The translations under genes were made by a program, and so were the position numbers. From Fodinibius sp964490705 (GTDB taxonomy: Bacteria; Bacteroidota; Rhodothermia; Balneolales; Balneolaceae), in contig CAZBCG010000009.1 of assembly GCA_964490705.1 (NCBI GenBank), forward strand, positions 1-64,000: a DNA stretch of 64,000 nt, in the 5' to 3' direction. Below the pieces are notes generated by a model. That model saw only the letters and a program-made list of their open reading frames with translations, searched no databases and was not told where the DNA came from. Below, piece by piece: positions 35,272 through 46,100 of this stretch (its first letter is position 1; each line of letters starts with the position of its first letter).

Positions 35272-36652
35272 CTTTTTTTAGGTGTGGACTTTCAAATCCC
35301 AATTTTTGCAAGCCGTTTTGTATTTCCGGTGCAGACATAAACAGATCCCAGATCATGCCGGTGCGGTGATTCTCGATCATGGCCACAATGGGTCCTTGGT
35401 CGATGGCCAGATATCGCTCGGGAAACCAATTATGTTCCAGGCTGTAGGCATCGTAAAATCCGTATGGACCCAATAAAGAATCGCCCAGATTGTAATAGAA
35501 ATTCTTGAGTGCCATCATCGAATGCTCAGGGGTGTATGGAAATGAAGAGAGCGCAGCCGTGGGTGTAATAACCCCGCGATCGTCGCCGGGTTTATGTCCC
35601 GCATAGCCGACACCGCCGTCATCAGATCGAGTATAGCTGGCCGTAAGTCCCCAATTTTCGGGATCGTATCCTTCGTAATCATTGGGATTTTCAATCGCCC
35701 ATTGCCGGTTAATAAGCGTATGATTTTTATTCAGCTTCCAGTAATCCGCATAGCGGTCTTTGAGTCCACGGGGATCCAATCCCAGATACGAATAATGCGC
35801 CCAGAAAAGTGGTCCGCCGTACTCTGGTGCCCCATTGTGACTAAGCACTAAATCATATCCGTAGGTCGTCTGATCGGAGGTGATATCACCTCCGCGCGCC
35901 CAACCTTCGTGATAGACTTCGGCAGGAACGCTGTGCGTAGGCGACGAAGCCGCCAAAATGTAGGTAATCAAGACCTCGTTATATCCTTCGAGGGCGAAAT
36001 CCATCTCCCATCCGTGGCTGGGCGACCAGTGCCAATAGAGCACATTTTGTCCGTCTTGGCGGTGCCAATCCCACTCCACTTCTTTCCACAATGTGTCGAT
36101 GCGTCGGGCCAGATTCTGTCCTTGCTCATTACCACCACGCAAATACTGCCGCGCTGCCAGCAGCCCCTGGACTAAGAACGCCGTTTCCACCAGATCGCCG
36201 CCATCGTCACTGGCACTAAATGATTTCACCTTGCCTGTTTCGCCATGCATCCAGTGAGGCCAAACGCCGTGAAAACGGTCGGCTGATTCCAGAAAATTCA
36301 CAATCTTTTCCAACCGCTGGACGCCCTGTTCCCTGGTAATAAAATCGCGTTCCATGCCCACCAGGATCGCCATAATCCCAAAGCCGGAACCCCCGCTGGT
36401 AACCACATTCTTATCGTTTTGTGGATAGTTCCCATCCACGTGAAAACGCTCGCGGGCCATCCCGCTGTTGGGCTCGGCTCCATCCCAGAAATACTGGAAG
36501 GTTCGTTCCTGAGTTAGCGTCAACAGGCTGTCTTCTGATATCTTTTCCTGATTTGTAGCATCAGCAGACTGTTCATTATCACCGGTACAGCTGATAACAA
36601 AGCCCATCAAAAACAGGCTGTAAAAGAAAGTGCTAATTATGTTTTTCATCAC
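35261..36652 (-). CDS. GH144-family (beta-1,2-glucanase type) lipoprotein 1
   Basis: 463 residues; MMKNIISTFFYSLFLMGFVISC is a lipobox signal with Cys22. The rest is one 'glycoamylase' (PF10091) alpha/alpha barrel with RTFQYFWDGAEPNSGMARER, GGSGFGIMAILVGMERDFITR, DRFHGVWPHWMHG, DDGGDLVETAFLVQGLL and YLAIDQGPIVAMIENHRTG. Characterised relatives in GH144 are endo-beta-1,2-glucanases or enzymes that release sophorose from beta-1,2-gluco-oligosaccharides. It is a clear paralogue of GH144-2 but lacks the N-terminal Ig domains. It lies between the sulfatase (25 bp) and GH31 (overlap). The family is clear; the linkage is inferred. Confidence 0.88.
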   Translation of the reverse strand: MMKNIISTFFYSLFLMGFVISCTGDNEQSADATNQEKISEDSLLTLTQERTFQYFWDGAEPNSGMARERFHVDGNYPQNDKNVVTSGGSGFGIMAILVGMERDFITREQGVQRLEKIVNFLESADRFHGVWPHWMHGETGKVKSFSASDDGGDLVETAFLVQGLLAARQYLRGGNEQGQNLARRIDTLWKEVEWDWHRQDGQNVLYWHWSPSHGWEMDFALEGYNEVLITYILAASSPTHSVPAEVYHEGWARGGDITSDQTTYGYDLVLSHNGAPEYGGPLFWAHYSYLGLDPRGLKDRYADYWKLNKNHTLINRQWAIENPNDYEGYDPENWGLTASYTRSDDGGVGYAGHKPGDDRGVITPTAALSSFPYTPEHSMMALKNFYYNLGDSLLGPYGFYDAYSLEHNWFPERYLAIDQGPIVAMIENHRTGMIWDLFMSAPEIQNGLQKLGFESPHLKKDEE

Positions 36653-36677
36653 AGAAATAGAAATAATTTTAGGTTAA

Positions 36678-38225
36678 TTAATAGGTGTCATTATACTTTG
36701 AGTCAAACCGCGGACCGTGATCGGGCTTGAGCGGAATCTTCATACCGTCGGTACGCTGCAGCCAGTCAAAGAGATCCTGATTGAGCTGTTTTGCGATCTC
36801 CTGATGTTCGGGATCCCGAATTAAGTTATGCGCTTCTTTTGGATCTTCTTGGATATTGTAGAGCTCATTGATATCCCAAACCCCGTAATAGCGGATATAC
36901 TTGAAGCTGTCGGTGCGCACGGCGTGCACGGTGGGCGTCTGCGGAAACGGACGCTCCCAGAAATATTCGTAATAGATGCGTTCGCGCCAGTCGGGCATCT
37001 CTTCTCCGCGAAGCATCGGCGCAAATGACGCTCCGTCCATATCCATATTTTGGGGATTATCTAACCCAGCCAGATCCATAATCGTCGGTGCAATATCTAT
37101 ATTCTGAACCATCGGCTTAATTTTGCTACCGGGCTCAATCATTGATGGCGCGTACACCAGCAGCGGCACGCGAATCGATTCTTCATACGCCTGACGCTTG
37201 TCGATGAGCCCGTGTTCGCCAAACGAAAAGCCGTTATCCCCCATATAAAATACGGCTGTATTTTGCAGCAGGTTGTTTTCTTCGAGATACTCGAGCACAT
37301 CACCAATACTTCGGTCGATGCCTTTCACGGTCTCCAGGTACCGATGATAGAAATCATCAAACTGGATCTGCCCGTGATACATATAATCCACGCCGTGCCA
37401 GCTGTGGCGCTGCTCTTTCACCCAATCGGGCACGTCTTCATAATTGTATTCTTTTTTTGTAGGGATGTCTTCCGGACTGGGATTAAAGCCTTTGCCTTCA
37501 GCTTCATCCAGATCGTACCCCGGGGGAAACATCGTCTTGGGATATTCGACCGGTTCGTTCTCATAATCATCGTAATCTTGCTGGGCCGGTTTAAACTGGG
37601 AGTGAACTGCTTTATGCGACAGGTACAAGAAAAAAGGCTTCTCTTTATCCCGCTGATCCAGAAAGTCGATGGCCTTATTAGTAAGCAAGCTCGTGATATA
37701 CGTACTGTCGCTGTAGCTTACTTCTTTGCCATTTTCATTGAGCGTGGGATTATAATATTCGCCCTGCCCTCTAAAGCTCACCCAGTGATCAAATCCCTTG
37801 CGCGGCTGGGCATTGCTGTGTCCCATGTGCCACTTGCCCACAAAAGCCGTTTGGTATCCTTCGTTTTGCAGCTCCTGCGGAAAATAACGTGCCGAATCGG
37901 GCACCGGCGACTGGTTATCAACCACACCGTGGCGATGCGTATATTGACCGGTTAGAATACTGGCACGGCTGGGTGAACAGAGCGATGTGGTCACAAACGC
38001 ATTCAACATATGTGCTCCTTCTTTGGCCATCCGATCCATATTCGGCGTTTCCAAATACGGTACCGTATCCATGAAGCCCATAGAATCGTAGCGGTGGTCA
38101 TCGCTGAGGATAAAAATAACATTTTCGGGCTGATCTGTTTGCGCGATCCCAGTCTTTGGCATCCCAAGACACAGAACAGCCAAAAGGATAATTAGTACCT
38201 GAACTCCTTTTTGTGATAGTCTCAT
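36678..38225 (-). CDS. Type I (S1) sulfatase, exported
   Basis: 515 residues with a Sec signal ending KTGIAQ (about 1-29). Alkaline-phosphatase-like fold with VIFILSDDHRYDSMG (metal Asp42/Asp43), the formylglycine motif CSPSRASILTG with Cys83, GKWHMG, and DNGFSFGEHG (metal Asp/Asn). The CxPSR motif means maturation by a formylglycine-generating enzyme; none is in this window. Full length. It sits between the two GH144 genes (13 and 25 bp), so it would remove sulfate from the glycan handled by locus 2. Regiospecificity cannot be read from the sequence. Confidence 0.93.
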   Translation of the reverse strand: MRLSQKGVQVLIILLAVLCLGMPKTGIAQTDQPENVIFILSDDHRYDSMGFMDTVPYLETPNMDRMAKEGAHMLNAFVTTSLCSPSRASILTGQYTHRHGVVDNQSPVPDSARYFPQELQNEGYQTAFVGKWHMGHSNAQPRKGFDHWVSFRGQGEYYNPTLNENGKEVSYSDSTYITSLLTNKAIDFLDQRDKEKPFFLYLSHKAVHSQFKPAQQDYDDYENEPVEYPKTMFPPGYDLDEAEGKGFNPSPEDIPTKKEYNYEDVPDWVKEQRHSWHGVDYMYHGQIQFDDFYHRYLETVKGIDRSIGDVLEYLEENNLLQNTAVFYMGDNGFSFGEHGLIDKRQAYEESIRVPLLVYAPSMIEPGSKIKPMVQNIDIAPTIMDLAGLDNPQNMDMDGASFAPMLRGEEMPDWRERIYYEYFWERPFPQTPTVHAVRTDSFKYIRYYGVWDINELYNIQEDPKEAHNLIRDPEHQEIAKQLNQDLFDWLQRTDGMKIPLKPDHGPRFDSKYNDTY

Positions 38226-38238
38226 AGATCAACAGAAT

Positions 38239-40254
38239 TTAATTTGAAGTCGTAAAATCCAGCTTATCGAGTCCCGACTGCACTTCGGGAGCATCCATAA
38301 ATAGGTCCCACAGCAAACCGGACCGGTAGTTTTCGATATTGACGATAATTGGTCCCTGATCAATTGCCAGGTACGAATCGGCCCACCACCCTTGCGTGGG
38401 ATTAAACGCATCATAAAAACCATATTCGCCCCACAATTTATCGCCGAGAATGTAGTAAAAATGCCGCATCGCCCGTTTTGATTTTTCGGGCGTATATGGC
38501 ATGGACGAAAGCGCAGCGGTAGGCGTTATGGTGCCGTTATCATTTGTGGGTTCATGCACGCCGTATCCGCTCGGCTGATCGCTGGCCGTGAGGCCCCAGC
38601 TGTCGGCACTGTATCCCACGTAATTATTGGGATTTCTGACACTGTGCTCGTAATTAATAAGCGAGTGATTCTGGTTTTGTGTCCAGTAATTGGCGTATGT
38701 ATCCGAAAGCCCCTGGGGATTGAGTCCGAGGAATGAGTAGTGCGCAAAAAACAGCGGACCGCCATAATCATAGCCCACGGGCAGTTCATATCCATAAAAA
38801 GTATTGCCATTCTGGATACCTCCCGACCGCGCCCATCCTTCGCGATACACATCGGCATCAATGGTATTCGTACTGGATGATGCCGCCAACACATAAACAA
38901 TTAACGCCTCGTTATAGCCGCGGATCGGCAAGTCCATCTCCCAGCCATGATTACGGGACCAGTGCCAGTAGAGCACATTTTCTCCATCCTGCGTGTACCA
39001 ATTCCACTCAATGTCATCCAGCAGCGTATTGATATCCGAAATGAGCTGGTCTTCGGTGGCATTGGCGCTATCCAAAAACTCCCGCACGGTAATCAATCCC
39101 TGAGCCATAAATGCGGTCTCAACCAGGTCTCCTCCATCATCTAAATCGCTGAAGGGGATCACTTCTCCCGTAGTCCCATTCATCCAGTGAGGCCACACGC
39201 CGTGGAAACGGTCGGCATTGGCCAAGAAGGTTACTATTTTCTCAAATCGATCGATGGCCTGACTGCGCGTGATAAATCCGCGGTGTACGCCCACGATGAT
39301 AGCCATCAGGCCAAAGCCGCTGCCGCCAATGGTGACGGTTTCGCCGGAGGTGTTTCGCTCTCTGGCTAAGCCGCTCTCGGGATGGGCGAAATCCCAAAAA
39401 TATTTGAAGGTTTGCTCTTGCACTTTGGTGAGCAGTTCTTCATCGGTGAGCTCCGGAAATTTCTGGGTGGAATCGAGTCCCGTTTGGAATTGTTTCTCAA
39501 ACCCATCAAACGAAAAACCGTTTTGGGCGCTAAGGTTATCACTGATGCGAATGGTATGATGCTTGTAATAATCGAGCTCGGCTGTATTGGTGATAGTTAC
39601 CGTTTTATCATCGTTGGAGAGGGAAAAATTCGCTGAAATGGCGGGTGAAAACTGGAAAAAGTTCTGATAATCCTGTGGATCCAAACTGCCGGAAAACGTG
39701 AATTCCGCGGTAACATCATCATACGCGATACCCCGGATATTGGAGGAAGACATAAGATCAACATCGTTAAGCGAGGCTGATGTTAGGTCTATTGATCCAT
39801 TTTCGGTTTGAAAGGTAAATGCCGTACCGGGGAATGTGGCACCTTCGGCAGATCTGATGGCATCTGAAATGGTCAGCTCATACTCGTTATTCCAGTCGAG
39901 ATTGTGTTCGGTATCAACGAGAATACTATGGTTTTCATCCTCAAAGGTAACTGATAGCGTAACTGCCGTATCTTCGTTTGTATCCCGCAGTTGGATACCG
40001 TTTTGTGCGGTCTCAGTGTCAACGGCCGAAGAAAATTCGATTTCAAATAGCGCATCAACAGAAATATCGGAAGCTGTTGTACTTGATGACAACGTTACAT
40101 TATTGGCCGATACTTTAAGAAGTTGAAAGGTGTCGGGATCGGGCTCTGTGCTGTTTGATTTACATCCCCATACCACCAATACTGATATCAATAAAAGAAC
40201 ACTCAGATAGTGTTGAAAAAAGAACTCTTTTATTGATAACAAATGGTATTGCAT
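38239..40254 (-). CDS. GH144-family lipoprotein 2 with N-terminal Ig-like domains
   Basis: 671 residues; lipobox VVWGC with Cys31. About residues 40-155 and 160-265 are two SbsA/Big_5-type Ig-like domains (DALFEIEFSSAVDTETAQNG; NEYELTISDAIRSAEG; HHTIRISDNLSAQNGFSF). The GH144 barrel follows from about 280, with QTFKYFWDFAHPESGLARER, GGSGFGLMAIIVGVHRGFIT, DRFHGVWPHWMNG, DDGGDLVETAFMAQGL and YLAIDQGPIIVNIENYRSG. Its barrel is strongly similar to GH144-1. The Ig arms probably hold the enzyme away from the outer membrane for surface endo-cleavage while GH144-1 works on shorter chains; that division is inference. A terminator lies 67 bp upstream. Confidence 0.88.
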   Translation of the reverse strand: MQYHLLSIKEFFFQHYLSVLLLISVLVVWGCKSNSTEPDPDTFQLLKVSANNVTLSSSTTASDISVDALFEIEFSSAVDTETAQNGIQLRDTNEDTAVTLSVTFEDENHSILVDTEHNLDWNNEYELTISDAIRSAEGATFPGTAFTFQTENGSIDLTSASLNDVDLMSSSNIRGIAYDDVTAEFTFSGSLDPQDYQNFFQFSPAISANFSLSNDDKTVTITNTAELDYYKHHTIRISDNLSAQNGFSFDGFEKQFQTGLDSTQKFPELTDEELLTKVQEQTFKYFWDFAHPESGLARERNTSGETVTIGGSGFGLMAIIVGVHRGFITRSQAIDRFEKIVTFLANADRFHGVWPHWMNGTTGEVIPFSDLDDGGDLVETAFMAQGLITVREFLDSANATEDQLISDINTLLDDIEWNWYTQDGENVLYWHWSRNHGWEMDLPIRGYNEALIVYVLAASSSTNTIDADVYREGWARSGGIQNGNTFYGYELPVGYDYGGPLFFAHYSFLGLNPQGLSDTYANYWTQNQNHSLINYEHSVRNPNNYVGYSADSWGLTASDQPSGYGVHEPTNDNGTITPTAALSSMPYTPEKSKRAMRHFYYILGDKLWGEYGFYDAFNPTQGWWADSYLAIDQGPIIVNIENYRSGLLWDLFMDAPEVQSGLDKLDFTTSN

Positions 40255-40320
40255 GAGGCTGGCTAGTATTGATTAAAAGTGGATCAAGCATTTTTCTGTC
40301 CTGTAAAACAGGCATATTTA

Positions 40321-40360
40321 ATGTAAAAATAAAGGTGAGGCCTGTATTCAGACCTCACCT
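40321..40360 (-). terminator. Internal terminator between LamG lipoprotein and GH144-2
   Basis: On the minus strand aggtgaggtctg / caggcctcacct (stem bases 40349-40360 and 40333-40344 on plus) pair along 12 bp with one wobble and a 4-nt loop, followed by a T-rich tail (ttatttttac). It splits locus 2 into a SusCD-LamG part and an enzyme part. Confidence 0.82.
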
Positions 40361-40378
40361 CATATTTATGTACTCAGC

Positions 40379-41605
40379 TTAGCTTTCGGAATCGTACATC
40401 AACTGAATTTCGGTTTCAGTGAGCGCTTTGTGATAAATCTTGATATCATCCATTAGACCTGAGTAGTGATTGGTTTCGGGATCACTGTAATCAGCCCAGG
40501 AATAAATGGTAGTTGCTCTGTCGGCATAGTATCCGATTGCCATATTTTCACCGAGTCCTTCTTGACTATTGAACGTCAACTCATTGGCCTGGTAGAATGG
40601 ATTATCTTCTGGATACTCGTTGAAGTTCTGCCGCTTTGCGAGCTCTCCATTGATATATACTCGACCAATTCTTGTCTCACTATCGTACTGGAAGACAAAA
40701 TGCGTCCATTGTTCCTGAACAACTTCAGCAAAACCTCCCTCGGAACTATAGTCTTTGGAAAAGGTCCATCCAGCAAAATCAGTATTTCCTCCACCATCAA
40801 CCCAAAGGTCTTGTGCACCTGTTGAGCCGTCCTGCAAGACATACTGAGCAGCCATTTTGGTGGTACTCATGTTCAGCTCAACTACAAAGCCGTTGAATCC
40901 ACCGGCACCGAGCACGAAATTACCGCCGCCGTGTGCTGAGGTATCAGGTCTCAACCACATTGCTACGGTTAACTGGCCAGTAGAAGCTATTTCCGGAGCA
41001 TTGGGAACTTCGATGATACTGGTTGAGCCATTAAATTCTGCGGCTTCTCCTGCTTCCTCATTTCGTGAATCCACATAAGAAATATCAACAACGCCATCTG
41101 ACACCGGATTGTAATTGCCCATCTGGTCATCTGCTGTTCCTTCAAATGTCCAGTTTGCAATCATCCCGGGAGGGCTAAACGTGCCGGCTGTTTGAAACGA
41201 ACGTTCAACATTGCCAAGCGTTTGGTCGTCAACATTAACAAGACCGCTCAGTTGAAGCCGGTACAAAATACCTGCCCCAAGCACCGATTGTGGAGTAATC
41301 GTCAGAACAGGACCATCTACAGAAATATCAAGCTCGATATTTGTGCTATTATAATCCTGGATAAGACTGATATTATCTGATGTAGCAGTTTCTGCCTGTA
41401 GCTCACTGTTAAACTCGATCTGGATACTGGCATCTACCGGTACATCACTTGGAGATTCTGCACTGTTAAGATCAGCTTCTCCAACGGTCATGCTTTCAAT
41501 CATGAGCTCAGTTGGCCCATTGTTGTTATCGCTACATCCCTGAATTACCACACCAAATAGTCCAATGGCTATGGTAACCACTAATGCTGTTCTCATTGTT
41601 TTCAT
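40379..41605 (-). CDS. LamG-domain surface lipoprotein (SusE/F position)
   Basis: 408 residues; signal ends VVIQGC with lipid-site Cys24. Residues about 35-140 are one SbsA/Big_5 Ig-like domain (VPVDASIQIEFNSELQAETATSDNI), of the same type as in GH144-2. About 150-405 is a LamG/concanavalin-like domain (IANWTFEGTADDQMGNY, LTVAMWLRPDTSAHGGGNFV, QEQWTHFVFQYDSETRIGRVYINGE, SGLMDDIKIYHKALTETEI). It lies 35 bp after SusD-2, where surface glycan-binding proteins are usually encoded, so glycan binding at the cell surface is the likely role. No catalytic residues of a hydrolase family are visible. Confidence 0.85.
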   Translation of the reverse strand: MKTMRTALVVTIAIGLFGVVIQGCSDNNNGPTELMIESMTVGEADLNSAESPSDVPVDASIQIEFNSELQAETATSDNISLIQDYNSTNIELDISVDGPVLTITPQSVLGAGILYRLQLSGLVNVDDQTLGNVERSFQTAGTFSPPGMIANWTFEGTADDQMGNYNPVSDGVVDISYVDSRNEEAGEAAEFNGSTSIIEVPNAPEIASTGQLTVAMWLRPDTSAHGGGNFVLGAGGFNGFVVELNMSTTKMAAQYVLQDGSTGAQDLWVDGGGNTDFAGWTFSKDYSSEGGFAEVVQEQWTHFVFQYDSETRIGRVYINGELAKRQNFNEYPEDNPFYQANELTFNSQEGLGENMAIGYYADRATTIYSWADYSDPETNHYSGLMDDIKIYHKALTETEIQLMYDSES

Positions 41606-41640
41606 AACATTATGATTTTATTTGTGGTTATAGTTGAAAA

Positions 41641-43122
41641 TTATTGCCAAGCTTCGTTTTGCGTTAATGTACCCTGAGAGAGGTCAATTTCGCTCTGTGG
41701 TATAGGCAACAGATTATGTTTGCCTTCCACATATCCCTGAGAATCTAATACTTCGGGAGCTCTGTCGGTGCGAACCAGATCCCAGAAGCGGTGTCCTTCA
41801 AGTGCAAGTTCTACTCGTCGCTCATGGTAAATTAGCTCGCGCAGAGAATCTTTGTCGGTAGTCGTTCGATCGGGCAAAATAGAACTGTCTCCTTCACGTG
41901 CCCGTTCTCGAACTTCATTAAGATAGATCAGTGCCTGTCCCGGGCTATCATTTTCATTGAGGGCTTCTGCCACCATCAGCAGCACATCGGCATAGCGGAT
42001 GAGCCGGCGGTTATGACCAAACTGTGTGTTGGTGGTCGTGCCATCAATCCACACCTTGCGATTGTAGCTTTCAATTCTGATGACTTCACCATCCTCAGTA
42101 ACTTCATCGGGCGTATTTCCATCACCGATAATTTCGATACCGTCAATAACTTCGCCCAGTTCAATAATAGTGTGATCCTGGCGCGGATCATCTTGCTCAA
42201 AAGCATCCCGCAAATCAACGGACGGCTGATTAAAACCCCATCCCCTGTTCGGCGTTCCGCGCACGCCTTGCGTGTTGGCATATTGATTTCCACCGGCACC
42301 AGATGTTGCAATAGCGCCAATCTCAAACACCGACTCTACGCCGTGTTCGCCCGCTTCGCCATTGGCATCCAAATAATTTTCTTCTAAATCGTAGTTGTAA
42401 TCGGAGTTATTGATAACTTCTAAGGCATAATCTTCGGCATCCTCAAACTCCTCTTGAAAAAGATGTACTTTGGCTAACAACGCCTGAGCAGCTTCATTTG
42501 TGGCACGTCCCAAATTATCCGAGCTGTAATCGGCTTTTGACGGAAGATTATCGATCGCAAAACTCAAATCATTTTCAATAAAGGTATATGTTTCTTCCAT
42601 GCTTGAGCGCGGTACATCCAGCGGCGGCTCGGGTGAAGTTACCAGTGGAACCCCGCCAAAAGCACGAACCAAATCGAAATAATACAGCCCCCGCAGAAAA
42701 CGCGCTTCACCAACGAATCGGTTTTTGAGATCTTCACTCATTTCAATGGGCGGTACTTTTTCGATCACGATATTGGCACGGCGAATGCCCTGATAAAGCG
42801 CATTCCACCAGCGGTCGAGGCCGTCCTGTGTAGTAGAATGCGAAAAATCATCATATGGTCCAACAGTATTTGCTTGATCGGCCGGACTGCTGCCTTTGTG
42901 AGCATCATCAGACATGATATCGAGAATTGGAAATCCACCGCTGTGATAATGCCAGTTGCGAAGTGTTGAATAGACAGCATTTGTTGACCTTAGCGCATCT
43001 TCTTGGGTGGTTGGAAATGCTTCTTGCGTTAATTCACTTTGCGGATCTATTTCAAGAAAGCTGTCGCAGCTGAGAAGCAACGTACTTACAAAAACAGCAA
43101 CTAAAACGTGTGTTAGTTTCAT
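41641..43122 (-). CDS. SusD-family nutrient-binding lipoprotein 2
   Basis: 493 residues; MKLTHVLVAVFVSTLLLSC with lipid-site Cys19. SusD features: WWNALYQGIRRANIVIEKV, FVGEARFLRGLYYFDLVRAFGGVPLV, RATNEAAQALLAKVHLFQEEFEDAE, HNRRLIRYADVLLMVAEALNE and the C-terminal ERRVELALEGHRFWDLVRT. It is the lid of the SusC-2 importer. The stop of SusC-2 lies 10 bp upstream. It is distant from SusD-1, in line with different glycans for the two loci. Confidence 0.95.
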   Translation of the reverse strand: MKLTHVLVAVFVSTLLLSCDSFLEIDPQSELTQEAFPTTQEDALRSTNAVYSTLRNWHYHSGGFPILDIMSDDAHKGSSPADQANTVGPYDDFSHSTTQDGLDRWWNALYQGIRRANIVIEKVPPIEMSEDLKNRFVGEARFLRGLYYFDLVRAFGGVPLVTSPEPPLDVPRSSMEETYTFIENDLSFAIDNLPSKADYSSDNLGRATNEAAQALLAKVHLFQEEFEDAEDYALEVINNSDYNYDLEENYLDANGEAGEHGVESVFEIGAIATSGAGGNQYANTQGVRGTPNRGWGFNQPSVDLRDAFEQDDPRQDHTIIELGEVIDGIEIIGDGNTPDEVTEDGEVIRIESYNRKVWIDGTTTNTQFGHNRRLIRYADVLLMVAEALNENDSPGQALIYLNEVRERAREGDSSILPDRTTTDKDSLRELIYHERRVELALEGHRFWDLVRTDRAPEVLDSQGYVEGKHNLLPIPQSEIDLSQGTLTQNEAWQ

Positions 43123-43132
43123 AATGTTGACC

Positions 43133-46100
43133 TCAAAATGTTGTATTAAAACCTAGCGATATAACGCGGGGAATAGGATATTCGCCCCTGTCGATACCAT
43201 TTGAAAGCACATTATTGCTTCCGATCTCAGGCGTATATCCGGTATATTTTGTCCACGTAAAAAGATTGGTTCCCTTTACATAAAATCTGGCTTTTGAAAT
43301 ACCGAGATTGCCCAGAAATTCTGATGGCAGGCTGTATCCCAGCACCAGGCTTCGCAGACGAAGGTATGACCCGTCATGAATAAATCTGTCGGAGGGTAAA
43401 AAGTTATATCCTCCATATGAAGGCCGAGGTTCAGTCGTGCTGGTTCCTTCACCTGTCCAGCGATTCCAAACGTGCTGTTCAAAGTTGTAGGGATCGGGCC
43501 TGACAACATTCTTGCCGTTGAAAATTTCATTCCCATATTGGCCCTGCAAACCTACCGATAGATCCCAGTTTTTATAGTTCATTCCCAAGTTAAATCCATA
43601 TACAAAATCGGGGATCGGCGAACCTATATAGGTGCGATCCTGACCATTCAGATCGCCATCGCCATTGGTATCTTTGAAACGTAAATCGCCTACTCCCGCC
43701 TGCGGCAGGTGAGGATAATCATCAAGTTCCTCTTGGTTTTGGAAAATGCCATCCGTCACATAGCCGTAAAATGCACCGATTGGGTGTCCTACCCGCGATT
43801 GTGTCACCGACTGACCATTGGCCAGATTCCCACCGATAAGCACCGAATCAATGCCACTGTTACCCCCAATGGCTTTTACTTCGTTACGAACAGTATTGCC
43901 TACAACTTCGGCGTTAAAGGAAAAGTCACCGAAATCATCTTCCCAAGAAACCTGAAATTCGACTCCTTCATTAAGTACTGACGCGGCATTATAGCGAACA
44001 CGTTCTCCCTGTCCATTGCCTAAGTGACCCGGCGTAGAAAGTTCAACGAGGATATCCTCGGTAAGTCGATTAAAATAATCGATCTGGGCAGAAAGATGGT
44101 TATCAAAAGCCCGAACTTCGAGGCCGATATCGGTTTGCGTTGTAGTCTCCCACTTGAGGTCGGGATTGCCCGATTTGGCGTAGGTTGCAGCTACATAGGA
44201 GGCATCGGGATTACTAAATACAGCCAGCAGATCAGAATTAACCCGCGAAAACCGATCGTAATAACTTATTTTTTCATTTCCGATTACTCCACGGCTGGCA
44301 CGTAACTTCAGAAAGTCGATGCTTGACAACGACTCCATAAATGACTCATTGCTGATTGTCCAGCCCACCGCCACGGAAGGGAAATATCCCCAGCGATTGT
44401 CTTGCGCAAACTTTGAAGACCCATCCCGCCGCAGAGTCAGAGTAGTCATATACGTATCATCATACGAATACACCACCCTTCCCAGATACGAGATCATATT
44501 AAAGTACTGGTTTGGATCAACCCCATTAAAAATGGAGTTCAGCATGTCGATGTTATTAGCTTCATCAACAATATACGAAGGCTCGATATACCAAAAATCT
44601 TCTCCGTCGCGAATAACATTTTGACCCGATAACTCTAGGAGCTCGGATCGGCTTTGCTGCATGGTAAGTCCCACAACGGCATTAATGCTGTGCTCGTTAA
44701 AATCCTTAATGTAATTAACGGTATTTTCCCATAGAAAACTGTAATTATATCCCGTAGCCTTAAATATATCGCTGTAGGTATTATCCTGCTGGGATGCCGT
44801 TCCATCGGGATTATAAACCGTAAATGCAGGAGTGAAATTTTCGGATCTATTATAGGCTGCATCAGTGCCAAAACTGGTCTTTATAAAGAAATCATCCGAA
44901 ATAATGGCCTCGGCAAAAACATTACCGACAAGTCGCACACCGCGATTGTAGTTATTCGAATACTCCAGGTCTGCCAGCGGATTTCCCACATTGCGAACCA
45001 CGCCAAAGCTGCCATCCGAATAGTATGGCTCCAGCAACGGTTGTGCTCTGTACGCCTGGAAAGTAACATTGGGCGCCACCTGCTGCCGATATGGAGCAAT
45101 TGTAATATTATTTCCAAGCTTAAAATTTTCACTTACCTGATAGGTATTGTTGAGCTTAAGGCTTAGCCGCTCATAACTTGATTTATCGATAATACCATCT
45201 TCCTGAAAATATCCCACTCCTATATAATAATTGCCGCGTTCACTCGACCCGCGAATCGAAATATGGTGATTCTGTACCGGAGCGATACTAAAAATTTGGT
45301 CCTGCCAGTCGGTATTGGGCACGGCATCTACATTATTATAACTGCCCGGGCGAATTTCGTTGGCGATAACAGCAAATTGGCGCCCACTCAACAGATCAAT
45401 TTTCTTTTCCAGCTGCTGGATACCTCCTTCCGCCGATATCGACACCTGCGGACCTTCTTGAGTAGCCGAACCACTTTTTGTCTGTATCAAAACGACACCA
45501 TTGGCACCACGCGATCCGTAAATAGCTGTGGCAGACGCATCCTTCAGTACTTCCATCGATTTAATATCCGACGGACTCAGAAAGGAGATATCATCTAAAA
45601 TAACACCGTCAACCACATATATGGGAGAAGAATTGTTAAAGGTTCCCACTCCCCTGATACGTACGGCCGAGGATGCACCGGGCGCTCCCGATGTTTTGGT
45701 AATCTGAACGCCACTTACTTTGCCCTGCAGCGACTGTTCAGCATTCAGGCTGGTTACATTACCGATATCTTCGGATTGGACCTGACTTATAGAACCGGTG
45801 ATATCGCGCTTGCGAACGGAACCGTATCCCACAACAACAAGCTCGTCCATCTCTCCAACCTGTGGCGACATTTCAACCTTAATTTCCTCTCGGCCCCGAA
45901 CATCAACTTCAACTTTCTGATATCCCACATACGAAAACACCAATACCGTTTGAACTGAATCTACACGCAGCCGAAATTCTCCGTTTTCATCAGTAGAAGT
46001 GCCCCGCGTGGTACCTTTCACATTTATATTGACCCCAATAAGAGTCTGTTGCGTTTCTGCATCAATAACGGTACCGCTCACCACTTGCTGAGCCCACGAT

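Noticed and set aside
37212..37955. Open frame of 247 codons on the plus strand inside the sulfatase gene
   Set aside because: Antisense to the sulfatase catalytic core; hydrophobic but without motif, promoter or partner.
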